In this document: positions 7,168 to 14,323 of the stretch, one piece after another
How positions within the stretch are numbered: position 1 is the first letter of the stretch
Layout: each line of letters opens with the position of its first letter
Assembly: GCA_004524595.1 (NCBI GenBank)
Contig: SDOA01000088.1
Location: 1 to 17,508 of the forward strand
Length of the DNA stretch: 17,508 nucleotides
From: Candidatus Thorarchaeota archaeon
GTDB lineage: Archaea > Asgardarchaeota > Thorarchaeia > Thorarchaeales > Thorarchaeaceae
Direction of reading: 5' to 3'
Made by a program: the position numbers and the translations under genes
Notes under the pieces: generated by a model
What the model was told of the DNA's origin: nothing
Databases searched by the model: none
The model's input: the letters and a program-made list of their open reading frames with translations, nothing else

Positions 7168-7275
7168 TAAAATCACCTATGTTTTACAGGATGAATATTG
7201 ATTCATGATATGCTTCTTAAAATACACTATCGTGAGTAGATACTCTCGAATGTGTTTCTTTTCCAATATCATCTC

Positions 7276-8247
7276 TTATTCAGGTGTGGGTTCATCACAC
7301 GGTTCACTTGACACTTGAGGAGTCTTTTGTTTTCTGATCTGATATAGTCGCAATATTCCAACTGGCAAGACAATAGCAAGCCAAATAATAACATCTCCGA
7401 GAGTCGAGAGAAGTCCTCGTGTGCCAGTAGGGTCTAGCCACATTTGTCCGAGTCTCATCATAGTTACCAATGGTAAGACAAGAATGAGTCCAAAGATCTG
7501 CTTTAATTGGACTGCATTAATTTTGCAAGCTAACCTTGAGCCAATTTGCCCACCAACTAACATGCCCATGCCTAAGGCTGCTGCAAAATAGAGATTGACC
7601 ATATTCAAGTAAATATTCAAAGCAGTTCCTGCTGCCGTTGTGAACATCATCGTGAACATCGAAGTTGCAACCGCAGCGTGCATCGGCACTCCCATCAACA
7701 CACTTAGGACTGGAACGACCACTGCACCACCACCAATTCCAAGAAGTCCCGCTGAAATCCCGCCAATAAAGGCTCCAAAAAGCGAAATGCCCCATCGTCT
7801 CGTAGTAATATTTGACATGCTCCAATTAGACATTTCTGATGCTAAATCGCTCCTTCCTTTCTTCTTGGCAAAGAGCATCTTTAGTGCTACTGGCATAAGC
7901 GATATCCCGAAGATTAGTCTAAGAACATAAGGTGCAACTATCATTGTTCTCAAAATCACACCGAACAATGATCCTGGTATTGCTAACACTGCTAGAATTA
8001 ATCCTGGTTTCAAAAGAGTTGGTCTGGGATTTTGCCTCCAGTAAGCAATCGAACTGGCTATTGAAACAAAGAAAGCTCCCACAAGAGCTGTTGAAGGTGC
8101 TGATTGTTCATTGAAAATATCCCAAAAGACGATTAGCAATAATGGTGTATTTATGACTCCACCACCAATTCCTATCATAGAAGATAGTGAACCGACACCT
8201 ATTGCAAAGATTGCCACGAATCCAATTTGAAGAATAAGGTCTTGCAT
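7276..8247 (-). CDS. TauE/SafE family permease (sulfite exporter-like)
   Basis: The 323-residue membrane protein has the two-fold repeat of the TauE/SafE family. Each half opens with a glycine-rich motif, GIGGG at 26-30 and GIGGG at 170-174, each followed by a helix ending in a proline (INTPLLL; VVVPVLS). About eight or nine membrane segments are visible, with a basic loop at 127-152 between the halves and a polar C-terminal tail. Known members export sulfite, sulfoacetate or related organic anions, but most are of unknown substrate, and nothing here fixes it. The start ATG at 8247 has AAGGTG five bases upstream. The gene lies 71 bp after the winged-helix membrane protein gene and 108 bp before the SDR gene on the same strand, so the three may be co-transcribed. 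Confidence 0.9.
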   Translation of the reverse strand: MQDLILQIGFVAIFAIGVGSLSSMIGIGGGVINTPLLLIVFWDIFNEQSAPSTALVGAFFVSIASSIAYWRQNPRPTLLKPGLILAVLAIPGSLFGVILRTMIVAPYVLRLIFGISLMPVALKMLFAKKKGRSDLASEMSNWSMSNITTRRWGISLFGAFIGGISAGLLGIGGGAVVVPVLSVLMGVPMHAAVATSMFTMMFTTAAGTALNIYLNMVNLYFAAALGMGMLVGGQIGSRLACKINAVQLKQIFGLILVLPLVTMMRLGQMWLDPTGTRGLLSTLGDVIIWLAIVLPVGILRLYQIRKQKTPQVSSEPCDEPTPE

Positions 8248-8318
8248 ACATGCACCTTCTTGGCTTCGATTTGCATTTAGTCCTATACTTAAGGGATTAG
8301 TTGTGACTCCTTAGGGCA

Positions 8319-8750
8319 TCAATCTGGTGTTTTTCGTCTTGCTACTAGTAGCAGACCAATAAACAGAATTGCTAGTCCTACAAATATGAGAATTGCTGAA
8401 ATATCACTTGCGTTTTGAATAGTCAAAAAAGTATTGATTGCTATGGCACAAATTAGTATTAAGAATCCTATTAATGAAATGGTCAGTCCAGGACGAATAT
8501 CATAGTCCAAAAATGATGGTTCTTCATCTTTTCGTTCAATGACTGGTGCCTTGGATATCTTGATATCGCTCTTGAAGAAACGCTTCTCATCGCTCGTTAG
8601 TGTACCCTGTAATCTACCTTCCTCTAAGAGTTCTTTGATGAGAGAAATAACTTGGTCTCCGGAAAGTCCTATTTCTTTGCTAAGGGTCTCTATAGCACTA
8701 ACATTCTTCTCCTTTACAAGTTGGATGAGTGATTGCTTCTTATCCTCCAT
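8319..8750 (-). CDS. Winged-helix-like domain plus two-TM anchor protein
   Basis: Read from ATG at 8750 the protein has 143 residues. The first 70 form a helix-helix-helix-wing pattern (IETLSKEIGLSGDQVISLIKELLEEG, then a GTLTSDEKRFF wing) like the winged helices seen in PCI/UFL1-type and transcriptional regulator domains. A polar linker (about 70-90) leads to two membrane helices (about 90-111 and 115-135) and a basic tail RRKTPD. This would hold a small helix-turn-helix at the membrane face, where protein binding is as likely as DNA binding. An in-frame GTG at 8759 is an alternative start, and a TATA-like CAATATAG near 8780 would place the transcript start close to either. It is the first gene of a possible three-gene run with the TauE-type permease and the SDR enzyme. 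Confidence 0.7.
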   Translation of the reverse strand: MEDKKQSLIQLVKEKNVSAIETLSKEIGLSGDQVISLIKELLEEGRLQGTLTSDEKRFFKSDIKISKAPVIERKDEEPSFLDYDIRPGLTISLIGFLILICAIAINTFLTIQNASDISAILIFVGLAILFIGLLLVARRKTPD

Positions 8751-8857
8751 TACCTTCACACTCTTTATGAATGCTCAACTATATTGTTAGCATTTCTTTT
8801 ACACTATGGCTTTTCAATATCTCTATTTTAGTTGCTTCAATGATTTCTCTGACCAAA

Positions 8858-8869
8858 TGGTTTAAACCA
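8858..8869 (+). promoter_or_regulatory. TATA-like box inside a 12-bp palindrome, methyltransferase promoter
   Basis: TGGTTTAAACCA (8858-8869) is a perfect palindrome whose core TTTAAA could act as TATA box. The ATG at 8899 is 33 bases downstream of the core, so the transcript should begin within about 10 bases of the start codon and be nearly leaderless. No SD site precedes the ATG, which agrees with this. The palindrome would let a dimeric repressor cover the TATA box. Confidence 0.4.
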
Positions 8870-8898
8870 CCATATCTTCGCATCGAAATTGTGTCATA

Positions 8899-9567
8899 AT
8901 GACAGAGAGCAAAAATATCGATGTAGTTGCCCCAAAGAAATGGATGGACGGGTGGGATAAAATATTCAGTAATATGTCAGGCATGACTGATGAGGATCTC
9001 TCTCGTCTTGATGTTGTTCATAGCATCCAGCAATTGGAGCACGCTTTTGTAATTACAGAAACAAAGCCTGAAGAGTCACAGATCTTAGAATTGGGTTGTG
9101 GAGATGGCAGCGCTGCTTGCTATTTAGCTCGGCTTGGGTGTCAAGTCGTCGCAGTTGACGCTTTGGCAAGTGCCATAAGTGTTGCCCAACGACGTGCAAG
9201 AATTCTGAGTCTTACAGAAAGAGTAGAATTTAGATTAGATGACATGGATGGCTGGTCCATTCCTGTTGCAAAATATGATGTAGTCATTGCAATCCAATGT
9301 TTACAGTATCTGTTTGACAGGACATTACCAAGGTTACGTGAAATTATCGACGCAATCAAACCGGGAGGTTTTTTGGTCTATAGTGGAAATATCCTACCAC
9401 ATTATGATACTGATCCGCCTATTAATTTCATCACACCGGAAGAGCTTAGATCTGAACTGAAAGGTTGGACATTCCATGTTTTTGGCACAGATGAACGTTT
9501 GATTCATGTTGATGATTTACGTGGATACGTATGGACCGTTGCAAGAAAACCAGTTGAATCTGATTAA
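8899..9567 (+). CDS. Class I SAM-dependent methyltransferase
   Basis: The 222-residue protein has the class I methyltransferase core. Motif I is ILELGCGDG (62-70), which binds S-adenosylmethionine. An acidic residue, D87, ends the second strand in VVAVDAL. The third strand gives FRLDDMD (111-117), the fourth YDVVIAIQCLQYL (126-138), and KPGGFLVYSG (154-163) is the typical strand 5 turn. The first 40 residues are helical and contain KKWMDGWDKIF. The substrate cannot be inferred; the fold group includes small-molecule, tRNA and arsenite or tellurite methyltransferases. It seems to be a single-gene unit with a leaderless-type promoter. Its stop is 4 bp from the stop of the convergent PadR-like fusion gene, which itself carries a degenerate methyltransferase-like domain. 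Confidence 0.92.
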   Translation: MTESKNIDVVAPKKWMDGWDKIFSNMSGMTDEDLSRLDVVHSIQQLEHAFVITETKPEESQILELGCGDGSAACYLARLGCQVVAVDALASAISVAQRRARILSLTERVEFRLDDMDGWSIPVAKYDVVIAIQCLQYLFDRTLPRLREIIDAIKPGGFLVYSGNILPHYDTDPPINFITPEELRSELKGWTFHVFGTDERLIHVDDLRGYVWTVARKPVESD

Positions 9568-9571
9568 GCAG

Positions 9572-10414
9572 CTATTTCATTGCCCAAAAAACCACATCAC
9601 CAACATTAGTTTCATACACTCCACTCTTTGAGAAATGAGATTTTATTAGCTGTTTCATATCCGTACTCTCTATTAATCCTAATTCTGGAAATAGGGTTTC
9701 AGCTGTTATTCTAATGAACTCAGCTAAACTAGGTTTCTTTGGTTCATCAAGAAATGCGAAGGATGTTTTTATGATCAATATTCCCTCTTTTGTTAATACT
9801 CTCTTGCACTCTGAGACCGTCTTTGGTAACTCGTTGCGAGATGGTATTCCCCTCATTCTTATCTCAGAGAATGTCTTGTCAGCTATTTGTAATTCTAGAC
9901 CTTCACTTCTTATGACAGAATAGCTAATATTGGTCTTTTGCATTATCTCATCTGCACCTGAGACAAATAGATTGATATCAAACTTCGTGATGAGGTCTCG
10001 CATCTCATTGACATCCTCTATAGTTATCTTTGGATATGCCAAATAGAGAACGTTTCCACTAGGAGCTGAACAGTCTGGAGCCTTTTCAAGGTTGTAAAGC
10101 TGTCCAGAGCTTGCTTTCCTATACTCATTATAGAAATGAAGGAGCGTTTCAAGACCATCTCTGAGCGTTTCTATGAGATACTCTTCAGCCAAAGGTCCTT
10201 TTTGATACATTCTTCTATAGGGACCCAAAGGACCAGGTTGTAGTGCGCTCACAACCAAGTTCTCTTTTTCCATTGTTTTGAGAAGTTTTGGTAAGCGACT
10301 TTTTTTTGAATCCGATAGATTCTCTATCGAATAAACGAGGTCATAGATTGAAGCCGGATTGTGGTCCAATGTGAGTAATATTTTCCTCGTCAAATCAGAT
10401 CTGGATTCCTTCAT
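9572..10414 (-). CDS. PadR-like winged-helix protein fused to a degenerate methyltransferase-like domain
   Basis: The N-terminal 75 residues read as a winged helix: helices at 8-16 and 21-30, a recognition-type helix at 35-51 (KKSRLPKLLKTMEKENLV), and a wing with GPLGPYRRMY, a typical PadR feature before a Y-x-x-T/G step. A helix follows at 75-100. The C-terminal part (120-280) resembles a class I methyltransferase but lacks the glycine-rich SAM motif: where motif I should be there is VLYLAYPK. Later the pattern SECKRVLTKEGILIIK (201-216) matches strand 5 of such enzymes. The domain is therefore probably a ligand sensor or an inactive relic rather than an enzyme; this is inference. The start ATG at 10414 has GGAGAGAGGT just upstream. 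A 14-bp palindrome lies at 10490-10503, a candidate autoregulatory site. Confidence 0.8.
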   Translation of the reverse strand: MKESRSDLTRKILLTLDHNPASIYDLVYSIENLSDSKKSRLPKLLKTMEKENLVVSALQPGPLGPYRRMYQKGPLAEEYLIETLRDGLETLLHFYNEYRKASSGQLYNLEKAPDCSAPSGNVLYLAYPKITIEDVNEMRDLITKFDINLFVSGADEIMQKTNISYSVIRSEGLELQIADKTFSEIRMRGIPSRNELPKTVSECKRVLTKEGILIIKTSFAFLDEPKKPSLAEFIRITAETLFPELGLIESTDMKQLIKSHFSKSGVYETNVGDVVFWAMK

Positions 10415-10489
10415 GAACCTCTCTCCTTCAGCCAGTTTAGATACTGTGATTTACTTAATACTCAAACGTTTCACGCCATTTCAAGTAAT

Positions 10490-10503
10490 ATTCAATATTG
10501 AAT
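10490..10503. promoter_or_regulatory. 14-bp perfect palindrome upstream of the PadR-like gene
   Basis: ATTCAATATTGAAT is identical to its reverse complement. It lies about 75-90 bp upstream of the ATG at 10414, in the 158-bp gap before the EamA gene end. PadR-type regulators bind palindromes near their own promoters, so this is a reasonable operator candidate, though AT-rich palindromes also arise by chance. Confidence 0.35.
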
Positions 10504-10572
10504 CCTTAACCACGAGTAAGTAATGTGTTTCCTGTAAAAACTAGATAATTATCGAAATTATGAAACACTCTA

Positions 10573-11475
10573 TCAGATTGCCAGAACTACAAGCATCACT
10601 CCCAAGACAGTAAGAATAGCACCAAATATTGATCTTCGATTGAACTTCTCTTTCAAAATTAGAATTGAAATAGGGAGGGCAAATAAGGGAGATGTAGATC
10701 CAAGAAGCGCTGCAATTGAAGCTCCTATTAATTTCACTGTGTAGGTGTAAAGAAGTGACCCCATAGTCATTCCCAGAAATCCAGCAACTATGATAATCTT
10801 GGCAGATTTTTTAGAGGGCAATGGCATTCCTCTCTGAACTGCCCCTAAGAATAATGGTATGAAGATAGCACCACCAAACAGCATCCTTACAAAATTAGCA
10901 TCGATTGGATCGACTCCCTCAACTCCTATTTGAAGAAATACACTTCCTAAAGACCAGCAAATTGCAGCCAGAAATGCAAGACCAAGTCCAAGTATATCTG
11001 TCTTTAAATCTCCCTCTCTCCTTTTTCTTGTTGCTTGTTCTCTTGAGATAATAGTTACGCCAATAACAGCAATAACGATGCCAATAAACCTACTCGCAAT
11101 TATTTCTTCACTAACAAGAAAAACTGCAATGACGTAAGTCAATATTGGATAGATATTAGCTAGTGGGAAAGCGTATGACACTCCAATTCTCTCTTGACTG
11201 ATTAAATAGACTAAATCGCCAATAACCAGTCCTATCGTGACAGAACCTATTAGGTAAATTAGAGAATTATATGGCACATAGAATGGTGTTGTTCGAAATG
11301 GAAGATACACAATCACTGACATAAATACCAAAGCCGCCCACATCTTCAATGCAGAGATTGCTAATGGTGTAGCCTCTGCACTCTGTGATTTGTAAACATT
11401 TGTTGATATTGCCCAGAGGAACGATGTGAAGAGTCCAATCAAGCTTCCAATGATGATGTCTGGTGTGAGCTGCAT
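10573..11475 (-). CDS. EamA/DMT-family permease
   Basis: The 300-residue protein has ten membrane segments in two homologous halves (about 1-142 and 160-300). Each half ends with the pattern typical of EamA (drug/metabolite transporter) proteins: ASRFIGIVIAVIGVTII in the first half and NRRSIFGAILTVLGVML in the second. A basic loop (REQATRKRREGD, about 145-157) lies between the halves. Family members move amino acids, nucleotide precursors or other small metabolites, often outward; the substrate here is unknown. The ATG at 11475 has no close SD site. An AGGAGGT lies 27 bases upstream but no start codon follows it at normal distance, and an in-frame TAA blocks extension. The gene seems to be transcribed alone or with the zinc-ribbon genes to its right. 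Confidence 0.9.
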   Translation of the reverse strand: MQLTPDIIIGSLIGLFTSFLWAISTNVYKSQSAEATPLAISALKMWAALVFMSVIVYLPFRTTPFYVPYNSLIYLIGSVTIGLVIGDLVYLISQERIGVSYAFPLANIYPILTYVIAVFLVSEEIIASRFIGIVIAVIGVTIISREQATRKRREGDLKTDILGLGLAFLAAICWSLGSVFLQIGVEGVDPIDANFVRMLFGGAIFIPLFLGAVQRGMPLPSKKSAKIIIVAGFLGMTMGSLLYTYTVKLIGASIAALLGSTSPLFALPISILILKEKFNRRSIFGAILTVLGVMLVVLAI

Positions 11476-11625
11476 ATGGCAATCGATTTAGCGATGTTCT
11501 AGACCTCCTATTGAAGCTATTCAATTAGCAATACATTCCATTTTCAGGGAGCATTGTATGAATCGTAGAAATGCTCTATTTTTAGTTATGCCATGACCAA
11601 ATCAAAGTAGAGGTGTTCAACCTAG

Positions 11626-12081
11626 TTAGAATCTCTTTTCCTCTGCATCTATTGTCGCATTACAATAGGGGCATTTAGCTTTCAAAGGGCCAACCCAATC
11701 GACTACCTCGTCACTTATTGCTGCACCACAGGAGGGACATACTGACGGTACTTGATAGATAGATCTTCCACTTCTCTTATGTTCTGAGAATTCCGGTCTG
11801 ACTGAATAATCCCCGCTATAAACAATAGTTTCTGGGCTGTAGGTAGGTGTGAGTGGTGTCTGTTTCGGTGAAGAGAACAACACTGAAAGACAAACAACTA
11901 AACCAAAAATACCCATTCCAAAAGGCACCAGTACAATTATCAATGGAGGTCCATATTGAGGGTATGGTGACTGTTCTATCATCTGAAGCACGAAAAGTCC
12001 CATTCCAAAGGCAGTTCCACAAAATAACGTGAAGAAGCATGCAGTGATAATTTTGCCTGAAGTTCCTGATTTTTGTTCCAT
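11626..12081 (-). CDS. Two-TM protein with C-terminal zinc ribbon
   Basis: The 151-residue protein has two membrane helices (about 10-34 and 46-70) with a short proline-rich loop between them, a polar linker (71-110) and a C-terminal zinc ribbon with C115-P-S-C118 and C137-P-Y-C140. The two knuckles (CPSCGA and CPYCNA) are the standard four-cysteine ribbon found in many archaeal membrane-tethered proteins. Its role is unknown; such a layout often presents a zinc ribbon for protein contact at the inner membrane face. The start ATG at 12081 has AGGTAG about 9 bases upstream. It follows the small zinc-ribbon gene at 12137-12400 by 55 bp on the same strand, and the two are likely co-transcribed. 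Confidence 0.8.
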   Translation of the reverse strand: MEQKSGTSGKIITACFFTLFCGTAFGMGLFVLQMIEQSPYPQYGPPLIIVLVPFGMGIFGLVVCLSVLFSSPKQTPLTPTYSPETIVYSGDYSVRPEFSEHKRSGRSIYQVPSVCPSCGAAISDEVVDWVGPLKAKCPYCNATIDAEEKRF

Positions 12082-12136
12082 TTAAATTCTACCTGAATAT
12101 TTCTCGATTTTGAACTAATTTAAATTATTGCAGGTA

Positions 12137-12400
12137 TCAATCAATAAATCCATTTTGAATTGAGTCTTCAGATTCTTTATCATCTGTATCCTCTGGCTTT
12201 GGTATTTGATATGTACCTAAATAGAATTCATTCAGTTTTCCTTCTCTTGAAGCAATTTGTGCAATACGAGTCTTCTCCTGAACTTCCTCACTATTCAAAC
12301 ATATATGACATTCATTACAGTATACCTCTTTCACATGCCATTTATTGTACCTGACAATCCTTCCTGTGGCTCCGCATTCTGGACATTTTTCTTCGCTCAT
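12137..12400 (-). CDS. Small zinc-ribbon protein
   Basis: Read from ATG at 12400 it has 87 residues, with C6-P-E-C9 and C28-N-E-C31 (plus C34), giving a four-cysteine ribbon, and an acidic tail with PEDTDDKESEDS. The frame extends 15 codons further to an ATG at 12445. I prefer 12400 because the zinc ribbon begins right after it and the extension (MYERHLLQKNSYSWS) looks untranslated, but neither start has a well-placed SD site. It may act as a small protein- or nucleic-acid-binding adaptor; function unknown. It lies 55 bp upstream of another zinc-ribbon gene on the same strand and is divergent from the MFS permease gene. Confidence 0.7.
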   Translation of the reverse strand: MSEEKCPECGATGRIVRYNKWHVKEVYCNECHICLNSEEVQEKTRIAQIASREGKLNEFYLGTYQIPKPEDTDDKESEDSIQNGFID

Positions 12401-12535
12401 ACTCCAAGAGTAAGAGTTCTTCTGTAATAAGTGTCGTTCATACAAAGTTGAACTACCCCTTTTTTTGACTTTCTAATGTCTGTGAAATAGTCACCTGTTG
12501 TGTCCCCTTGCTGTGTCCCTCTCAAGTGGCTTTGG

Positions 12536-12543
12536 ATTATATA
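12536..12543 (+). promoter_or_regulatory. TATA box of the MFS permease gene
   Basis: ATTATATA at 12536-12543 lies about 50 bp before the ATG at 12593, leaving a leader of roughly 25 bases that carries GGAGAT as SD. Upstream, TGTGTCCC occurs twice (near 12500 and 12513), a short direct repeat that could be a regulator site. Confidence 0.5.
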
Positions 12544-12592
12544 CTGGTCAGTTCTCTGATTTGTACAATTCTATAATGGAGATCTTTCAATA

Positions 12593-14101
12593 ATGAGCAG
12601 AACTTCGAGTTTCATGGGTTTCACAGAGACTGATGAAAAGGCTCTCCGTCTTGGTCGTATCTTAATGATTCTCCTACCTACTGCTAACATCATCTTTACA
12701 TTGAGTACGACCTTCTATACGATCTTCATTGCTGAAGCATTGGGCGGTCCAGGCGGATTCATTGATGGTCTAGGTCTCTTAGGAATACTTGTTGCAATAG
12801 AGATGATCACACAGACTATTCTTGACTATCCAAGTGGTGCTCTCGGTGATGCCATTGGACAAAGATGGGTCATAGCTATCGGGAACACATTATTTGGAGT
12901 AGTCTTCTTCATGGTCTCGTTCGTGACTTCTTCAACACCATTCTACTACTTGGTCGCAATCTTCGTTCTTCAGGGAGCTGCTCAATCCCAGATCAGTGGA
13001 GCCTGGGGTGCATGGTTTGATAATAATTACAAGGTAGCTATGCCAAAAGATACGGACCGAAAGCGATACGGAATTTTCTGGGGCAGAATGGGTATGATCT
13101 CCCAGATTGCCTCAACTGCAGCTCTTATTCCAGGTAGCATTCTTGCTGTTGTCTTTCGGAGACCCTTTGTTTTCCAGCTTCAAGCAATAGGTGCGGTTTT
13201 CTTTGCTCTTCTTGTCTTACGATACATTCGTGATTTCCCAGAGGTAGAAGCGCTCCGCGAGAAACGCCCCTCAATGAGTGAATATACCGCTCTCTTGAAA
13301 GAGGGTGTTTCATACTTGTGGAAGACTCCATTTGTCAAATATTTAGTCTTAGGCTCTATGCTTGCAGCAAGCGCAATCACTGTCTGGGGGCAACTTATTC
13401 TCTTCCCTCTCTACTACAGCTATCTAATCACGGACGTAGCGGTTGCTACATATCGAACAGTGGCTTTCATCCCTGGAGTTGCAGCTAACGAACGTTCAGG
13501 AATCTGGTCCCAGAAATTCGAACCAAAGAAATGGATTCCTCGATTCAGACTATTACAAGCCTGTGGTTTTATGTTCTTCGTAATTGTTGCCTTCATGATG
13601 TTCATATTCCCCCCAGTGGGGGATGCGGCACAGATGGTACGCATCATGTGGCCATTCACATCGATTGCAATCATAGAGCTTCCAATTCAACACATCATTC
13701 CAATTGTCATTCTATTCAGTCTATTCACAGTCACAATGTTCTTTGGAGGTTTTTCTGAAATACTTACTCAGAGAGTACTTCTCGATGCTATACCAAGTAG
13801 AAATAGGAATTCGCTCTACTCCCTACAACCAACGATTCTCCTCATCTTAGCCACACCGCAGATCGCAATTCTCGGGTGGCTCATACCAATCATCGGATTT
13901 CCTGCCACCCTCTTGATCTGTGGTTTAGTATCACTGACTGGTGTACTCATAATAAGGTACGCCTTAACATTGGAAAAGCCAGTCGTTGAGACCGAGGATC
14001 CTAACTGTGTTTCAAAAGAGCACAAAGAAGACTTAGATATATTATGCTCGGAAACTCTTGTGGAAGAGACCGAAACCGTTGTTAGAACCTTTCCGGAGTG
14101 A
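12593..14101 (+). CDS. Major facilitator superfamily (MFS) permease
   Basis: The 502-residue protein has about twelve membrane segments in two halves with a long central loop (about 210-245, including ALREKRPSMSE). Between segments 2 and 3 it carries a form of MFS motif A, DYPSGALGDAIGQRW (78-92). The C-terminal 40 residues are acidic and cytoplasmic. The loop NNYKVAMPKDTDRKRYG (about 144-160) is long and charged. The substrate is unknown; drug and sugar exporters share this motif. An upstream ATG at 12575 is in frame but runs into TAA after five codons, so 12593 is the start, with GGAGAT 11 bases ahead. A TATA box is at 12536-12543, and a perfect hairpin at 14095-14122 ends the unit. Confidence 0.93.
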   Translation: MSRTSSFMGFTETDEKALRLGRILMILLPTANIIFTLSTTFYTIFIAEALGGPGGFIDGLGLLGILVAIEMITQTILDYPSGALGDAIGQRWVIAIGNTLFGVVFFMVSFVTSSTPFYYLVAIFVLQGAAQSQISGAWGAWFDNNYKVAMPKDTDRKRYGIFWGRMGMISQIASTAALIPGSILAVVFRRPFVFQLQAIGAVFFALLVLRYIRDFPEVEALREKRPSMSEYTALLKEGVSYLWKTPFVKYLVLGSMLAASAITVWGQLILFPLYYSYLITDVAVATYRTVAFIPGVAANERSGIWSQKFEPKKWIPRFRLLQACGFMFFVIVAFMMFIFPPVGDAAQMVRIMWPFTSIAIIELPIQHIIPIVILFSLFTVTMFFGGFSEILTQRVLLDAIPSRNRNSLYSLQPTILLILATPQIAILGWLIPIIGFPATLLICGLVSLTGVLIIRYALTLEKPVVETEDPNCVSKEHKEDLDILCSETLVEETETVVRTFPE

Positions 14102-14130
14102 TGATACGGAAATCATCACTCCACCTTTTT
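14095..14130 (+). terminator. Perfect 11-bp hairpin with T-run at the MFS gene end
   Basis: GGAGTGATGAT (14095-14105) pairs perfectly with ATCATCACTCC (14112-14122) around a 6-base loop, followed by five T at 14126-14130. The left arm contains the last codon and TGA stop of the MFS gene, so stem formation overlaps the end of translation. Confidence 0.75.
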
Positions 14131-14160
14131 CATCTAGACTTCAAGAAATGTATATTTGTT

Positions 14161-14198
14161 GATAGAATTCGCCTGATCTCTATCGGATTCTTTTTTTT
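14161..14198 (+). terminator. Second, weaker hairpin with eight-T run
   Basis: GATAGA (14161-14166) and TCTATC (14179-14184) form a 6-bp stem followed by T8 at 14191-14198. It may back up the terminator at 14095-14130, in tandem. Confidence 0.4.
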
Positions 14199-14210
14199 AT
14201 TATCTAATAA

Positions 14211-14225
14211 GAAAGGATTATAATA
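14211..14225 (+). promoter_or_regulatory. BRE/TATA-like promoter of the histidine kinase gene
   Basis: GAAAGG (purine-rich, BRE-like) at 14211-14216 is followed by TTATAATA at 14218-14225. The expected transcript start is near 14250, which leaves a leader of about 75 bases before the ATG at 14324. The 213-bp gap 14102-14314 otherwise holds only the two terminators. Confidence 0.4.
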
Positions 14226-14323
14226 CATATTACAAGAATGAAAGTAATTGTGCTACTGGAAATAAATGGAATTATTCTTCACAACATTTTCAGAGGTTTT
14301 GACAACACAAGGATTTGATTGTT

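Noticed and set aside
7176..7176. GTG at 7176 as the SDR start
   Set aside because: The GTG is part of AGGTGA, which is well placed as SD for ATG at 7167.
11267..11524. Minus-strand 85-codon frame overlapping the start of the EamA gene
   Set aside because: It is out of frame with the EamA protein and has no domain character; most likely a shadow.
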